Below are positions 33,908 to 44,557 of a stretch of 64,000 nt of DNA, one piece after another; position 1 is the first letter of the stretch; each line of letters starts with the position of its first letter. The stretch comes from Plectosphaerella cucumerina. Its lineage: Eukaryota > Ascomycota > Sordariomycetes > Glomerellales > Plectosphaerellaceae. Both the position numbers and the translations under genes were made by a program. The stretch covers positions 620,001 to 684,000 of the forward strand of contig JAGPXD010000003.1 in assembly GCA_020746995.1 (NCBI GenBank), read 5' to 3'. The notes under the pieces are model-generated. The model worked only from the letters and a program-made list of their open reading frames with translations. It was not told the origin of the DNA and did not search any database.

Positions 33908-35467
33908 TCAAGATGCCGCTCCCTTCCCCAGCCACTGGTTGAAGAGCTGCTCGCCCTCCCGGTGATGCACCAAGTCGGTCCACAGGAACCCCCCAAAGAC
34001 CGCCCTCGCCGCTCCCCAGTCGACGACCCCGGAGTTGCCGGCGCTGACGATAGCCAGCTCGCGGACCCAATCCCTGTCAAAGTCCTGGAACACCGTCATG
34101 GCCGCGACGAAGACGGCCCACAGCAGAAACCTCGCCGCCTCGGGACCCATGGCCATCGCACGGCGGGCGTGCGCGATCAAAGCCGGCTTGAGCGTCTGGT
34201 GCAGGTACGAAAGGTGTCTCCCCACGCCAGGGATCTGCGTCAGCATACTCCTCGTGTACGCCAGCATGCACAGTCTGAGCATCTCAGAGACGGACGCCGG
34301 GTCGAAGCGCAAAGCCGTCAGCCGCCATGGCACCGTGTCGGCGAGCCGGCAGAAGAAGCCGGTGGACATTTTCGTGCCGCTGCGCGTGGCCTGGTTAGCG
34401 ACGCGGGAGAACTCGCGCAGGTCGGCCCAGATGTTCATCAGACGCTCGTCCGGCCGCGGCTGCAGCGTCTTGAGCTCCGGACACTGCGTTGCGCCGTCGA
34501 GGGCGATGTGCGGACCCCATGTGACGGGGCGGAAGAAGCGAGTGGGCGCACCTGTTGCGAGGGACAGGACGAAGTCGAGCCTGCGTGCGTCAGACGAGGT
34601 GTGGAGCTATACCTTGGAGGACGGTTAGTACTCACCTTTGGGCTTTGTGCTCGATCATGCTGCCCTGGCCGAGCGAGTCGAGCCCGCCGCGCGCGTTAAC
34701 CATCTGCTGCAGTCCATTCAGGTGCACCCCGACGCCGTCAATGTCACCCAGGACGGCAGCAGCGGTAGCGAGGGCGACAACGACGGCCATTGTCGAGTTG
34801 GCGTGGGCCACGTCGCCGCCATCACCCAGGGCGAGCTGGAGGTGTCGCAGGGCCTCGCCGAGGTGATAGCTGGCGATGCCGCTCCTCTCATCGATACCAC
34901 TGGAGACGTCGAAAAAGGTCTGGGATGTGTGGATGATGGCGTGGGTCATTGCCGGATGGCGCGCGAGGTTGGAGAAGCAGAAGAGGTTGTCCTGCTGCTG
35001 GTGCTGGGCTTCTCCGACGAGCGTCTTCTCGACCGTGTACGTCATGGGTTTGATCACGGCGAAGGCTGCGGAACACTGCGTGTCAGACGGGGGCTGAAAC
35101 CCCCTGGCAGCTTCAGGGAGAGTATGTCTGTTTGAGGCCTGCCTTTGAAGATGAGGTCGACCATGTAGGGCCGCAGCTCGACGCCGAAGTCGAAGGCAGC
35201 CAGTTCGGTGGCGACCTGGCGGGGCAGTTTCGGGATCCAGTCCTTCTCGTCGGCCGGGTGCCAGCCGATGGCGCGGGTGGCCTGCTGCTGCTGCCAGTGG
35301 TTTTCGTACTGCAGCATGAGGTCCCTGATGCGAGCGACCTGCTGCTGCTCGCGGGTGTTCTTGTTGCGCATGACGTGCCGCCGAATGGTCGTCTGCGTCG
35401 CCGCGTCTGGCTGCGACGACGGGTCGGTGGCGATCCAGACGTCTGCGCTTGATGCTGGACCGGCCAT
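33908..35467 (-). CDS. Fungal transcription-factor-domain protein without visible zinc cluster
   Basis: Three exons are proposed: 35467-35101, 35065-34636 and 34580-33908, giving about 489 residues. The second intron (34581-34635, 55 nt, GTGAGT/CAG) is secure. The first must exist to reach the frame starting AFAVIKPMTYTVEKT, but its best GT donor gives only 35 nt (35066-35100, GTTTCA/CAG with CTGAC inside). A GC donor about 50 nt upstream is the alternative. The body resembles the fungal-specific TF domain (PF11951 type): YHLGEALRHLQLAL, then HLNGLQQMVNARGGLDSLG. The basic N-terminus (RRHVMRNKNTREQQQVARIR) lacks the six-Cys zinc cluster. It may be a regulator that has lost or never had its DNA-binding domain. 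Confidence 0.78.
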
Positions 35468-36055
35468 GATGTGATGAGGTGAGGTTGGGTGAGGCAAGTT
35501 GAGCCTCTTACCTGTGAGGTGGTCAGCCGACCCTCATCCTCGGCCTTGGATGCCAACCTTGGTTGGTAGCGACGGGAGGATGATGACAGGTGCACGGACG
35601 CCGTTGGCTCGCCTGTGAAGGCGGGGCAGACGTTGGTGATTAGTAATCGACATCCGGTCACTTTCGTTTGGGGCAGCCGAAAGCGAGACCTTCTTTCCCT
35701 TCCTCAAACCACCGACAGCCTCCATCACGAATGCCCACCAAGACAACCCGAGCTACACGACCGAAGGGCCCGAAGGCACCTTTTGACATTGGAAATAACT
35801 CCCTGCCGAGGCGTTCTCCCCCAGTCCCAGTCACCATCTGACTCGGCCTCAATCGCAAACGGAATCTCGATCACGACTTATTGTCAGACCCCGATCACGC
35901 GATGGCAACACGATACGATCTTGCGAAGGGCCCCATGCCTGCTTTGGCGCGCTATCCAGCCAAGACGAAGAGAAGCTTGATCTGATATTTCGATGATCTG
36001 TTTGGCATCCATGCCAGATGCTTCCTTCGAGTCCCGCTTGTCCGACCACATCCAC
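35468..36055. other. Intergenic
   Basis: About 590 bases between the TF-like gene start and the 3' end of the aldolase. Nothing recognised. Confidence 0.5.
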
Positions 36056-36952
36056 CTACAAACTCCTCAACAGCTTCGAGTTTGTGCTGCCGCCCGCCTG
36101 GAGGACTCCAACATCCTGCGCTCCCACAATCCACTTGGCACCAAACTCATGGATCACCTGCGTCAGAACATCCGGACGGTGGTACAGCCCAGCGATACCC
36201 ATCAGCTTGCCGTGCTTCTTCGCCGCCGCTCCGACCCTCCGCAGGGCATCGATAAAGTCAGGGTGGTCCCAGTCGGGAAGGGTGCCAATCTCGCTCGCCA
36301 AGTCGTTCGATCCCACGAGGAGCACGTCGCATCCGGGCAGCGCCGCAATATCGTCCACCACGGCCAGGGCATCAGCTGTCTCGATCATGATGAAGACGGT
36401 GGATCCGTGGGCGTTCATCTCCTGCTGCACCGTCGACGTCGGCAGCGCCGCGTAGCAGAACTGCGGGAACCCGGCGCTGATGGACCGGTGGCCCAGAGGC
36501 GGGTACTTGGAGACGTTGATGACACGACGCGCATCGTCTACATCAGTCAGCAGCAACACTGGCCAGCTTGGATACGTTAACCTACCGACTGTGTGGATAT
36601 GAGGGACAATGATGCCCATAGCGCCGCCATCAAGCACACGCTGCATAAAGCCAAGACCGCACTCATGGGGCACCCGCACGAACGGCGTAATGCCCGCCGA
36701 GTTGGCCGCAATGCACAGCTGGCCCGCGTCGCGGATGGTCAACGTCGTGTGCTCAAGGTCGATGAAGAGGGAGTCATAGCCGGCCGACTTTGCAATCTGC
36801 ACAATCTCGCCGCCGGGGATGATCTTGATGCCAAAGGCAGTGCATATCTTCCCCTGGGCTGCCAGAGAGATGAGATTGTTCGGCGCAATGTGCCGGGGCG
36901 CCGCCTCGGGGACGGCGCTGGGGGTAAGCTCCAAGATTGCGGAGGGGGCCAT
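36056..36952 (-). CDS. HpcH/HpaI-family class II aldolase
   Basis: Exons 36952-36586 and 36537-36056 give 282 residues. The 48-nt intron (36538-36585, GTAGGT/TAG) is a multiple of three and stays open. It is assigned because removing it restores the family motif HTVDDARRV. The fold is a (beta/alpha)8 barrel. Visible catalytic features are FIDLEHT, PFVRVP, GAMGIIVPHI and GHRS. The expected metal-binding Glu is in IMIETADALAVVDDI and the Asp in VGSNDLASEIG. Known members cleave 2-keto-4-hydroxy acids to pyruvate (or a related keto acid) and an aldehyde, using a divalent metal. The start at 36952 gives the usual family length. It is the first enzyme of a possible acid-catabolism cluster with the next three genes. 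Confidence 0.9.
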   Translation of the reverse strand: MAPSAILELTPSAVPEAAPRHIAPNNLISLAAQGKICTAFGIKIIPGGEIVQIAKSAGYDSLFIDLEHTTLTIRDAGQLCIAANSAGITPFVRVPHECGLGFMQRVLDGGAMGIIVPHIHTVGRLTYPSWPVLLLTDVDDARRVINVSKYPPLGHRSISAGFPQFCYAALPTSTVQQEMNAHGSTVFIMIETADALAVVDDIAALPGCDVLLVGSNDLASEIGTLPDWDHPDFIDALRRVGAAAKKHGKLMGIAGLYHRPDVLTQVIHEFGAKWIVGAQDVGVLQAGGSTNSKLLRSL

Positions 36953-38079
36953 GATGCAGCGATATGATGATTTGGGATGTGATGTTGTGTAATTTCGTAT
37001 CCCATGTCGACGACGACGACTATGCGGCTGTTTTATGCCATGTGCCTCCATCGCCGTTCCGCTTCCCCTTGCCCCGGATTCCCCAGTGGTGTGGGGGGCG
37101 GGGAGAAAGTGAGCCACGGAAAGACGAGCCGCAGTTCTCCACCTCGGACCGCCCCCTCGTCCATCGGCGCCGAGATGCGAGGGCCCTCCATCACAGCGTG
37201 CGGGATAACCTTCCGCGATGAGGGGACGACCCATCGAGAGCAGGAATTGCACTGTTCTCTGGAGTGTTGAACGAGTGGCGGCAGTGCAGTTCGTGTCATC
37301 GGACTTGCAGCCGGGATCCGGAAACGGGGACACCGTTCGCCAATGCAGTAGACTTCCTTAGGTAACCGGGTATTGTCTCCCCTTGGCGTTAGCACCCAGT
37401 CCTTACACGTTCGAAGGGCGAGTCACGCAGCTAGCTTTGTTGACTATCCAGTGACGATCAAGGCTGCCATCTTGCCTTCGCGGTCCTTCTGTACCCGAGT
37501 CATAGAGAAGAAGCAGTCTGCCGATGAATGAGTCCGAGGTCATGTAACTTCGTCTAAATTACGGTGATGCGCCCATAATAGCCAAGACCACCAGTTCTGG
37601 TGTTCGCGTCTCGTATTTTGATGAGATATTAGATGTGAGGTGGTCTCCTCAGGCATGGTGCCCTGGCCAGATCCCACAACAGTCTGCCTCCGTTTATGGC
37701 TTGCTCCACGGATACCTGCATAGATGTAGTGCCGCGTGTACCTAAATATACTTGAAGTGTGGCATTTTGTAGAAGGCAAAATACTTTCAATCTATCTCTG
37801 TTGTACACACCTGGTCAGGAGCATGAACGTGGCCAATGAGGAATGCCAGGCACGAGTGTACTATGGCTAGGCCTAGGGTGATGTGGACTGAAGATATTAG
37901 ACAGAGGACTTTCGGTCCTTTCAGAAAAGACACTCTTGATCCTCATCGAATTTTCTGATGTCTCGAGACCAATTTGGCATATGGCTAACATAACATATTC
38001 AACCTTCAGGGGTGGGTGGTTGTCTCTCGTTGAGATGCATCCATGATACTGACTCCTTGAGTATGACTTGGCTGACTCC
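36953..38079. other. Intergenic
   Basis: About 1.1 kb with the aldolase promoter and the 3' side of the permease. The 37400-38050 part is relatively A/T-rich. No gene supported. Confidence 0.5.
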
Positions 38080-39756
38080 TCAGTAAGTATACCGGAATCC
38101 CTTGTCCTGGCGCTCCGTCAAATCCGAGTCAGTAGATAGACCCGCGTCACCCTCTCCCTCCACGTTCGTGCCATCTCTCTTACGGTTCGTCCGCTTGGCA
38201 GTCAGGTAGTGCACCACAAACGCAACAATCAGGCACCCAAAGCTGACAATGCTCGCCGTGCACCCCTTGGAGTACCTTGGAGCCTCCTTCTTCTGCCACA
38301 ACTGAGGTCCAACGATGCATCCAATGCAGTAGAAGACGAAGAAGATGGCGCTGACGACTGACTTCTTCGTGTTGCCCTTGACGTTGGACGCCATGAGTCC
38401 GACAACCTGACCCAGCGGTGGCGCAGTGCTACCCGCAAGCCAGGTGCTGGCGACAATTCCCCATTTGTAGTTTGCCGGAAGGGTAAGCAGCATGATGCTG
38501 CAAAGCATGGGGACAATGGCGAGGAAGATGCCGAAGAAGCATCTCGTGCCTGGAAAGAAACGAGGACCAAGGCCACCGACCCATACGAGGCAGAAGGCAA
38601 TAGCGCCACTGGGGAGGCCGACCAGCATGGTCTGGAACTTGGAGTATCCGAAGCCGTTGATGACGAGGGAGGAGAACTGGGGAGAGTTAGTCTGGCGCCT
38701 TTCGCCTGCCTGGGAGAGTTGCTCACCTTGACGATAGGCGTCGGGAGGGTGATGAAGAAGGCCATGGCCGCGAACAAGGCAGTTCGAGGATCGGTGAACG
38801 CCTCCTTGACCTGCGCCCAGTCAAAGTGGGCACGATCGCGTGTCGCGCGATCCAAAGCAAGGCGGGCCGTGGCAATCTCTCGCTCGCGCTCGTTGAGGAA
38901 CCAGGCCGTCGTCGTGTTGCGCGGCATAAGGAAGATGAAGCCGATGCCCGCAGCAATGGTCAGCCCACCGCAGACCATGAACATCACGCGCCAGGTGGCG
39001 ATGGCGTGGACGCCTGAGCCGATGCCGTACATCATGAGGCCGCCTGCGATCTGGGACACGCCGAACATGGAGACCCAGGTGCTAGGGGCTGTTAACTTGG
39101 AGGCAGAAAAACGATAGTTGGGGGAAGACGTACGAGATCCTAACGGGGTGTTCGGAGCGCTTGTACCAGTTACTGGTTATGATCATGAAAGAGGGAGATA
39201 CGGCGCCTTCGGTGAAGCCGAGGAGGAAGCGGGTCGCTGCGAGGGATGCGAAGTCTTTGGATGCGCCAAGGCACATCTCCACGCCTCCCCAAAGGACACT
39301 GGTCGGTCAGATATGTTGCCCCACGGATTGTTGGCAAAAACTTACATGGTAATGCCCACGAAGACGGTAATCGGCAGCCGACTCATGAGATACGCGGCGG
39401 GGTACTCGGAACAGAGCTGACCAAAATAAAACAGCGAAATAGCCCACGAGAACTCGCTTCCGGTAAGGTTTAGGTCTTCCGAAAGGCCGAAGACGGCGGC
39501 GTAGTTGATACTCTGCTTGTCCAGGTCTGAGAAGTCAGCTATGTTCTTTGTGCGAAGGGGAGGAAGAGTGCTTACACTGGAAGAAGTACACAACTGCCAT
39601 GACGGGCATGATGACGCGGTCGAGTTTCTTGACCAAGGCCTTCTCTTCGGCCGGATCGATGTAGGTGATGGGTTGCGAGACGAGAGTTCCGTCCTTGGCG
39701 GCGTGCTCGTCGCACTCGGCCAAGCCGCCGATTTTCTCGTTGATGCTGGGAGCCAT
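38080..39756 (-). CDS. MFS permease of the DAL5/anion:cation symporter family, copy 2
   Basis: Five exons: 39756-39576, 39526-39346, 39298-39134, 39081-38727 and 38676-38080. The introns are 47-52 nt and the phases close to 492 residues. The N-terminus ends with EEKALVKKLDRVIMPVMAV, typical of this family, followed by YLDKQSINYAAVFGLSEDL between helices 1 and 2. The A-loop is in SRLPITVFVG, followed by WGGVEMCLGAS. Later come GFTEGAVSPSF and WYKRSEHPVRIS. It is expected to import an organic anion with protons at the plasma membrane. The gene is divergent from the hydroxyacid dehydrogenase and near the aldolase, which suggests their shared substrate is a carboxylic or sugar acid (inference). 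Confidence 0.9.
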
Positions 39757-40418
39757 GGTGTTTTGTTCGAGCTGAGGATTTTGTGTAGATGGGAGCTGTG
39801 CAAGATGTCGAGCTGTGTTGCCTCTCTGATGCCAAAACATATCCATGGAATGGACCTCTTCAACCTTTTATTCTTCTCGGTCTCGCACTTGGCCCTCAGT
39901 GATGGAGAAAATCCCTGTCGTGGACCATCTGAGGTTCCCCAGATTCTCCGCACTAACCTTCCCCCACAGGGGCTGGTGAGGGGACGGTCTGGGGTCGTCG
40001 AGCGCGGGAGTTGAAGCCGCACCCCCCTTTACGATGCCGAGGCCATGGGACTGGTTCCCCGCCGTCGGGAAGACAAGCCGCACTCGTTGGAGGTGTCTCC
40101 GCGGCTTGGCTATCACAGCTATCTTCTGCAAATCGTACGATGCGCGGCGATAAAATGCGGCAGCTTGTGAGAACGACGGGAATGTCTACCGCTGGGGTCG
40201 ACTTGGTCTCCGGTCAAATTGGAACTTTGAGCCGAGCACTGCCGTCCCCAAGGCCAGTGGCTCAGTTGCCTTGAACAGGGCATAAAGAAGCCAGACAAAC
40301 TGGAGTTCTGCTCGAAAATCAGCAGTAAAGAAGCATCCATACTTTGACTGTCAGTCTTATTCCAAGTTGCATCATCGACATCACTTCAGACAACCAAACC
40401 TGATACCTCACTTCCAAC
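39757..40418. promoter_or_regulatory. Divergent promoter of permease and hydroxyacid dehydrogenase
   Basis: 662 bp shared upstream region, compatible with co-regulation. No coding sequence is supported and no specific operator could be assigned by eye. Confidence 0.5.
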
Positions 40419-41408
40419 ATGGCTCCCTCAAGGATCGAACCCGACCAGTCGTCAGACAACGTCCACATCCCGACAAAGAAGCCGACCATGTACCTCCTCG
40501 AGATCTTCCCCGAAGACGCAATCCGCCACTGCCAGACCCTCTTCCACACAATCCTCCCAACAGATGCAGAAGTCCACAACTGGCGCGACAACGCCGACGC
40601 CATCCTCGTCCGCGAAAAGACCATATCCGCATCTGACATTGCCTCCGCCCGCCGCCTCAAGGCCATCGGCAAGCAGGGCACTGGCATCGACATCATCGAC
40701 AAGCCGGCCTGTGACGCTCGAGGCATCCGCATCTGCAACACCCCCGGCGTCAACGCCCAGTCCGTTGCCGAGCTCGTCCTCGCGCTGACCATGGGCGTGG
40801 CGCGGCAGCTGCGCTCCATCTCCGTGAGGCAGGAGAACGGCATCGAGATCCGCAAGGAGCATTGCTCCGGATCAATGCTCACGGGCACTACAATCGGCGT
40901 CATAGGAATGGGAGCCATCGGGTCAGCCGTGGCGCGCATGTTCCAGGGCGCTTTTGGCTGTGCCGTCATGGCCTACGACCCTTTTGCGCCAGTGGGCGCA
41001 TGGTCTGACATTCGTCACACGAGGGTGTCGCGCTTCGAGGACATGTTGCCCGTGGTGGATATGCTGACGCTGCACGTACCGCTGAACGAGGCGACGAGCG
41101 GTATGATCGGGGTAAAGGAGCTGGCGGCGATGAAGGAGTCGGCTATACTGATCAACGTGGCTCGTGGAGGCATCGTCGACGAGACGGCGCTGCTGGGGGC
41201 CCTGGAGCGCAGGGAGCTCTGGGGTGCCGGGCTGGATTGTCACGAGGAGGAGCCGCCGACGCTGGAGAGGTATGGGGCGCTATGGAAGACGGGAAGGGTT
41301 ATCAGCACGCCGCACGTTGGGGCGACGACGAGGGAGACTGTTGTGAAGACTGCGACGGCCGCGATGGATAATGTGCACAGGTTTTTGAGGGAGGAGTCGG
41401 GGCATTAG
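40419..41408 (+). CDS. D-isomer-specific 2-hydroxyacid dehydrogenase (NAD-binding)
   Basis: Intronless, 329 residues. The N-terminal catalytic part contains LKAIGKQGTGIDIID. The Rossmann motif is at 160-168 (GVIGMGAIG). Catalytic residues are Arg249 (INVARGGIVDE), a Glu near 276 (DCHEEEPP) and His299 (STPHVGATT), so all three essential positions are kept. Family members reduce 2-keto acids or oxidise D-2-hydroxy acids (phosphoglycerate, glyoxylate or hydroxypyruvate, and others). At 329 residues it lacks the extra regulatory domain of long phosphoglycerate dehydrogenases. Its neighbours (aldolase, anion permease, regulator) point to a catabolic keto-acid substrate. It may start at Met1 or at Met24, which precedes the family's conserved first strand. 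Confidence 0.92.
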   Translation: MAPSRIEPDQSSDNVHIPTKKPTMYLLEIFPEDAIRHCQTLFHTILPTDAEVHNWRDNADAILVREKTISASDIASARRLKAIGKQGTGIDIIDKPACDARGIRICNTPGVNAQSVAELVLALTMGVARQLRSISVRQENGIEIRKEHCSGSMLTGTTIGVIGMGAIGSAVARMFQGAFGCAVMAYDPFAPVGAWSDIRHTRVSRFEDMLPVVDMLTLHVPLNEATSGMIGVKELAAMKESAILINVARGGIVDETALLGALERRELWGAGLDCHEEEPPTLERYGALWKTGRVISTPHVGATTRETVVKTATAAMDNVHRFLREESGH

Positions 41409-41645
41409 ATAAGCTGTGGAGGGCGCTAGGAGTGCTTCTCCGCACGTATTTGGGGCGCGTTCAGCTTGAAGTTCAAGTCCGAGTTCCTCTTGTTCTTGAC
41501 CTGACCGTGATCCCGACTTTTGCTGCCCGGTGTATTTCCATCAGACCTTTAGCTGTTACAGTGCTCTTCATATGCGCCAGCTACACGATCTAGCACTGGT
41601 CATATCCAGGGACATGCTGTCCTCCCAAGTCCGAGTCCAGTCTCC

Positions 41646-44056
41646 ATGAGCAACCCTCCCCCCGCATCGGCCAACCCGCCGGGGTCGTTTGCCGCGGCAC
41701 CAGAAGGGGCCCGCAGTCTCACAGCGTCAGCAGCCCCCGAGTCGAACTCCAGAGACGCGTCTACTGACAACCACGGGCAGATGTCAGGCTTGCCGCAACC
41801 GCAAGGTCAAATGCTCCGGAACCCAGCCGTGTCGGTACTGCATCAAGCGGCGGCAGCAGTGCGTCTTCCCCGACAGCGTCAGGAAGAAACGCTACGCCGT
41901 CGATTACGTCGAGGGGCTTGAGGCGCTCGCCCGCCGCTCCTCCGGCACCAGTAGGTCGACTGAGATGCCGCTCGCCGAGGAAGTCCAGCTGCCGGGGGCC
42001 GAGACGGATTCAGAAGGCGAGGGCGCCGAGTCGCTGGATGACACCGGTCAGTTGTCCACTGAGGACGAAAGCGAGGGCTGGCGCTGACCAGGGCCATGTA
42101 GCCGTCGTCCCGGAGACGGTGAACTCTTCCAGCGTTCATTTCAGCAATCAAATCGAGAGCCTTCAACGCCCTCTCACTGCGTCCACAGCGGTGGACGAGA
42201 CGCTGTACTCGGATGATGTGTACAGGGTTCACCAGCCGCCTCTCGCCAGCGCGCCGAGCGAACCAGAATGGCCTTCTGCCTCCAGGGCTAATCAGCTCCT
42301 CGACACTGTGTTAACGTCGCTGGGCGAGCTCCAGCACCTGTTCGATCCTAGGGCGATATCCGACCGTCTTTCCATGACGCTTGAAAGTAGAGGCTCGCAT
42401 AACGAGGATAGCATACGGAAACTCCAGCTGCTCATGGTCTTTGCTCTTGGGCAGCTCCTCAATGGAGAGCTTCAAGCGGGCGAGACTCTTCCTGGGGTCG
42501 GCTTTTTCCACCAGGTCGAAACCCAGTTGCCCCGACTTCCGGTTCTGCGCGGGTTGGGCTTGATAGCGATCGAGACGCTGGGTCTCATGGCGTTCTACCT
42601 GCAGTGTGCTGACCGCAGGGATGACGCATATGTCTATGTGAGCAGTTGAGCTTGACGTGAGCGACGTGCGGTTGCTGATCATACCGATAGGCCGGGTTTG
42701 CCCTTCGCCTCGCCATATCGCACGGACTAGCAAGGACTACCGACTCAGCCATGTCAAGGTCTGAAGCTGCTCATCGCAACAGACTGTGGTGGACAATCTA
42801 CATGCAAGAACGGCACGTCCTGGTGCCTTGCCGCCTGTCTCATCATCGCTGACTGACCTGCAGACGGCTTGCCTCGGCGACTGGCAACCCAGTGTCAATC
42901 CAGGACGACGCGATCGCTACACCTCTTCCGGCAGAGACTCCCGGCTTCACCTCTCCGACGGCTCTCAACGTCAACATCAAGCTGGCGAGGCTCACAGGCC
43001 AGACGATGGAGAGTGAGTGCACCATCGTGTACCTCCCAGGGAACCTGCTGACCCCAGAAGCCATCTACAGCCACAAGAGCAGGTCGGTCGGCTGGTACAT
43101 TCGCAGCGTCAAGGTCATCCTCGGCAGGCTATCGCGGGTCGCGACGTCGATACCCTCGAAGTACTCGGTGGACTTTGCGAAACCGATCGTGCCATCGCGC
43201 ACCTCGGCGACCCTCCATTTGATGCTGTACCAGGTGAGCCCTCCACAGCACGCTCCCAGTGCCCGCCCCTGACCGAGCAGAACATCATCCTCGTGACGCG
43301 CCCAACCCTCTTGCACCTCGCCAAGATCAAGCTTGCTGCAGAATCGGAGGCCGCTTCGCAGATCGACACGTCGCTGTTCGCCAATCTGTCCGACGCATGT
43401 ACCGAAGCAGCGAGCCGAAGTCTGGACTTGCTCCTCGCCATGATCAAGCAACGCATCATCGGTAAGAAAGCGCTCTCACCTCTCTCGTCGCACGCTGACC
43501 GTGCTCAGCGAACTTTGGCTTCTTCGATCTTGACGCCACGTTCTCGGCGGCGTTTGTATTTGTGCTCATCGAGCGCATCTACCCAGCGTCGACAAATGGG
43601 AACGGTGTAGCGAATATCCAGCGCGCCTCCGAGATCATGCAGTACCTGGCGTCGAGGGGCAACATGGCAGCGGCGAAGCGGCACGCAGACCTCGAGCGTA
43701 TCTGCTCCCACATAGGTCTGTCAGTCGGCGATGGCGATCGCGCCCCAACACATCGTGCGCCTGCACCGGCGAAGCCTTGTCAAGACTTAAGGGAGCAGGT
43801 GGACATGGGAGAACAGGTCTCAGTGATGCAAGACGTTCCCATGCTGCAGAACGAGTCGCCCCAGTTTGACTGGGATGAGGCGGCGGCGGCCTTCTTCGAC
43901 CAGCAGCCGGACGAGGTGGATCAGATGGCGAGGAACCTATCTTTTGCCGAGGGAGGTTATGTGGCGGAGGACTTTGACTTCAACAGCTTCATGTTGACGG
44001 GGGTCGTGGAGACGGACTGGGCAGAGTTCTCGCGGCAATTCGCGCCGCGGGAGTGA
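41646..44056 (+). CDS. Zn2Cys6 transcription factor with fungal-specific TF domain
   Basis: Seven exons are proposed: 41646-41725, 41781-42046, 42102-42637, 42691-42812, 42864-43233, 43281-43461 and 43509-44056. The phases close to 700 residues. The zinc cluster follows intron 1 at residues 28-54 with spacing CX2CX6CX5CX2CX6C, followed by VFPDSVRKKRY. Introns 1 and 2 use GTCAGC and GTCAGT donors. Intron 4 (42813-42863) appears to be GC-AG, because only that junction restores MQERRLASATG. The middle homology region carries AGFALRLAISHGL and NRLWWTIYMQERR (PF04082 type). The C-terminus is acidic and may activate transcription. It lies just after the hydroxyacid dehydrogenase and is a natural candidate to control the aldolase-permease-dehydrogenase genes (inference). 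Confidence 0.87.
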
Positions 44057-44557
44057 CCCGGGCGACGGCTGGTGGCATCAGGGCTGGAGGATGACGGCTT
44101 TTGCGAGGACCTTATCTCCGCGTCTGGGAATGGCACATGGGAATATGAAAGCTCCCGAGACCGAGAAGTGACGGCTGAGGGTGCCATTGCAAGTGGCAGG
44201 GCAAAGACGTGGGTTGTTGTTGAGAGAGGAGAAATCGATGATGTTGGTGGTCCGCTGTTGGCTGAGAGGCCATCCACCTGCAGCGGCAGGCCACATCGGG
44301 TTAGAGTGCCAAGACATTATCAAGAACCACTTTGGGTTTAGCGCCAGGAACTGTCGGGATCGCGGGGATTGTACGATGGTATCACCGGCGAGACGTGGTG
44401 TTGATGGGAGAGGGCAACGGGCAAGAAAGATATAAAGAGGGAAGACTTGGCTGCTTCCTGTCGTGACTAAATGAGACATCACAGAAGTTCAAGACATAAA
44501 ACAATCAACCTTTAACCATCCTCTCTCGAACAACACCCTCTTCATATATCAGTCAGC
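44057..44557. other. Intergenic, SDR promoter
   Basis: 500 bases; a TATAAAG element lies at 44431-44437. No gene. Confidence 0.5.
44431..44437 (+). promoter_or_regulatory. Probable TATA box of the SDR gene
   Basis: TATAAAG about 120 nt upstream of the ATG at 44558. Confidence 0.4.
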
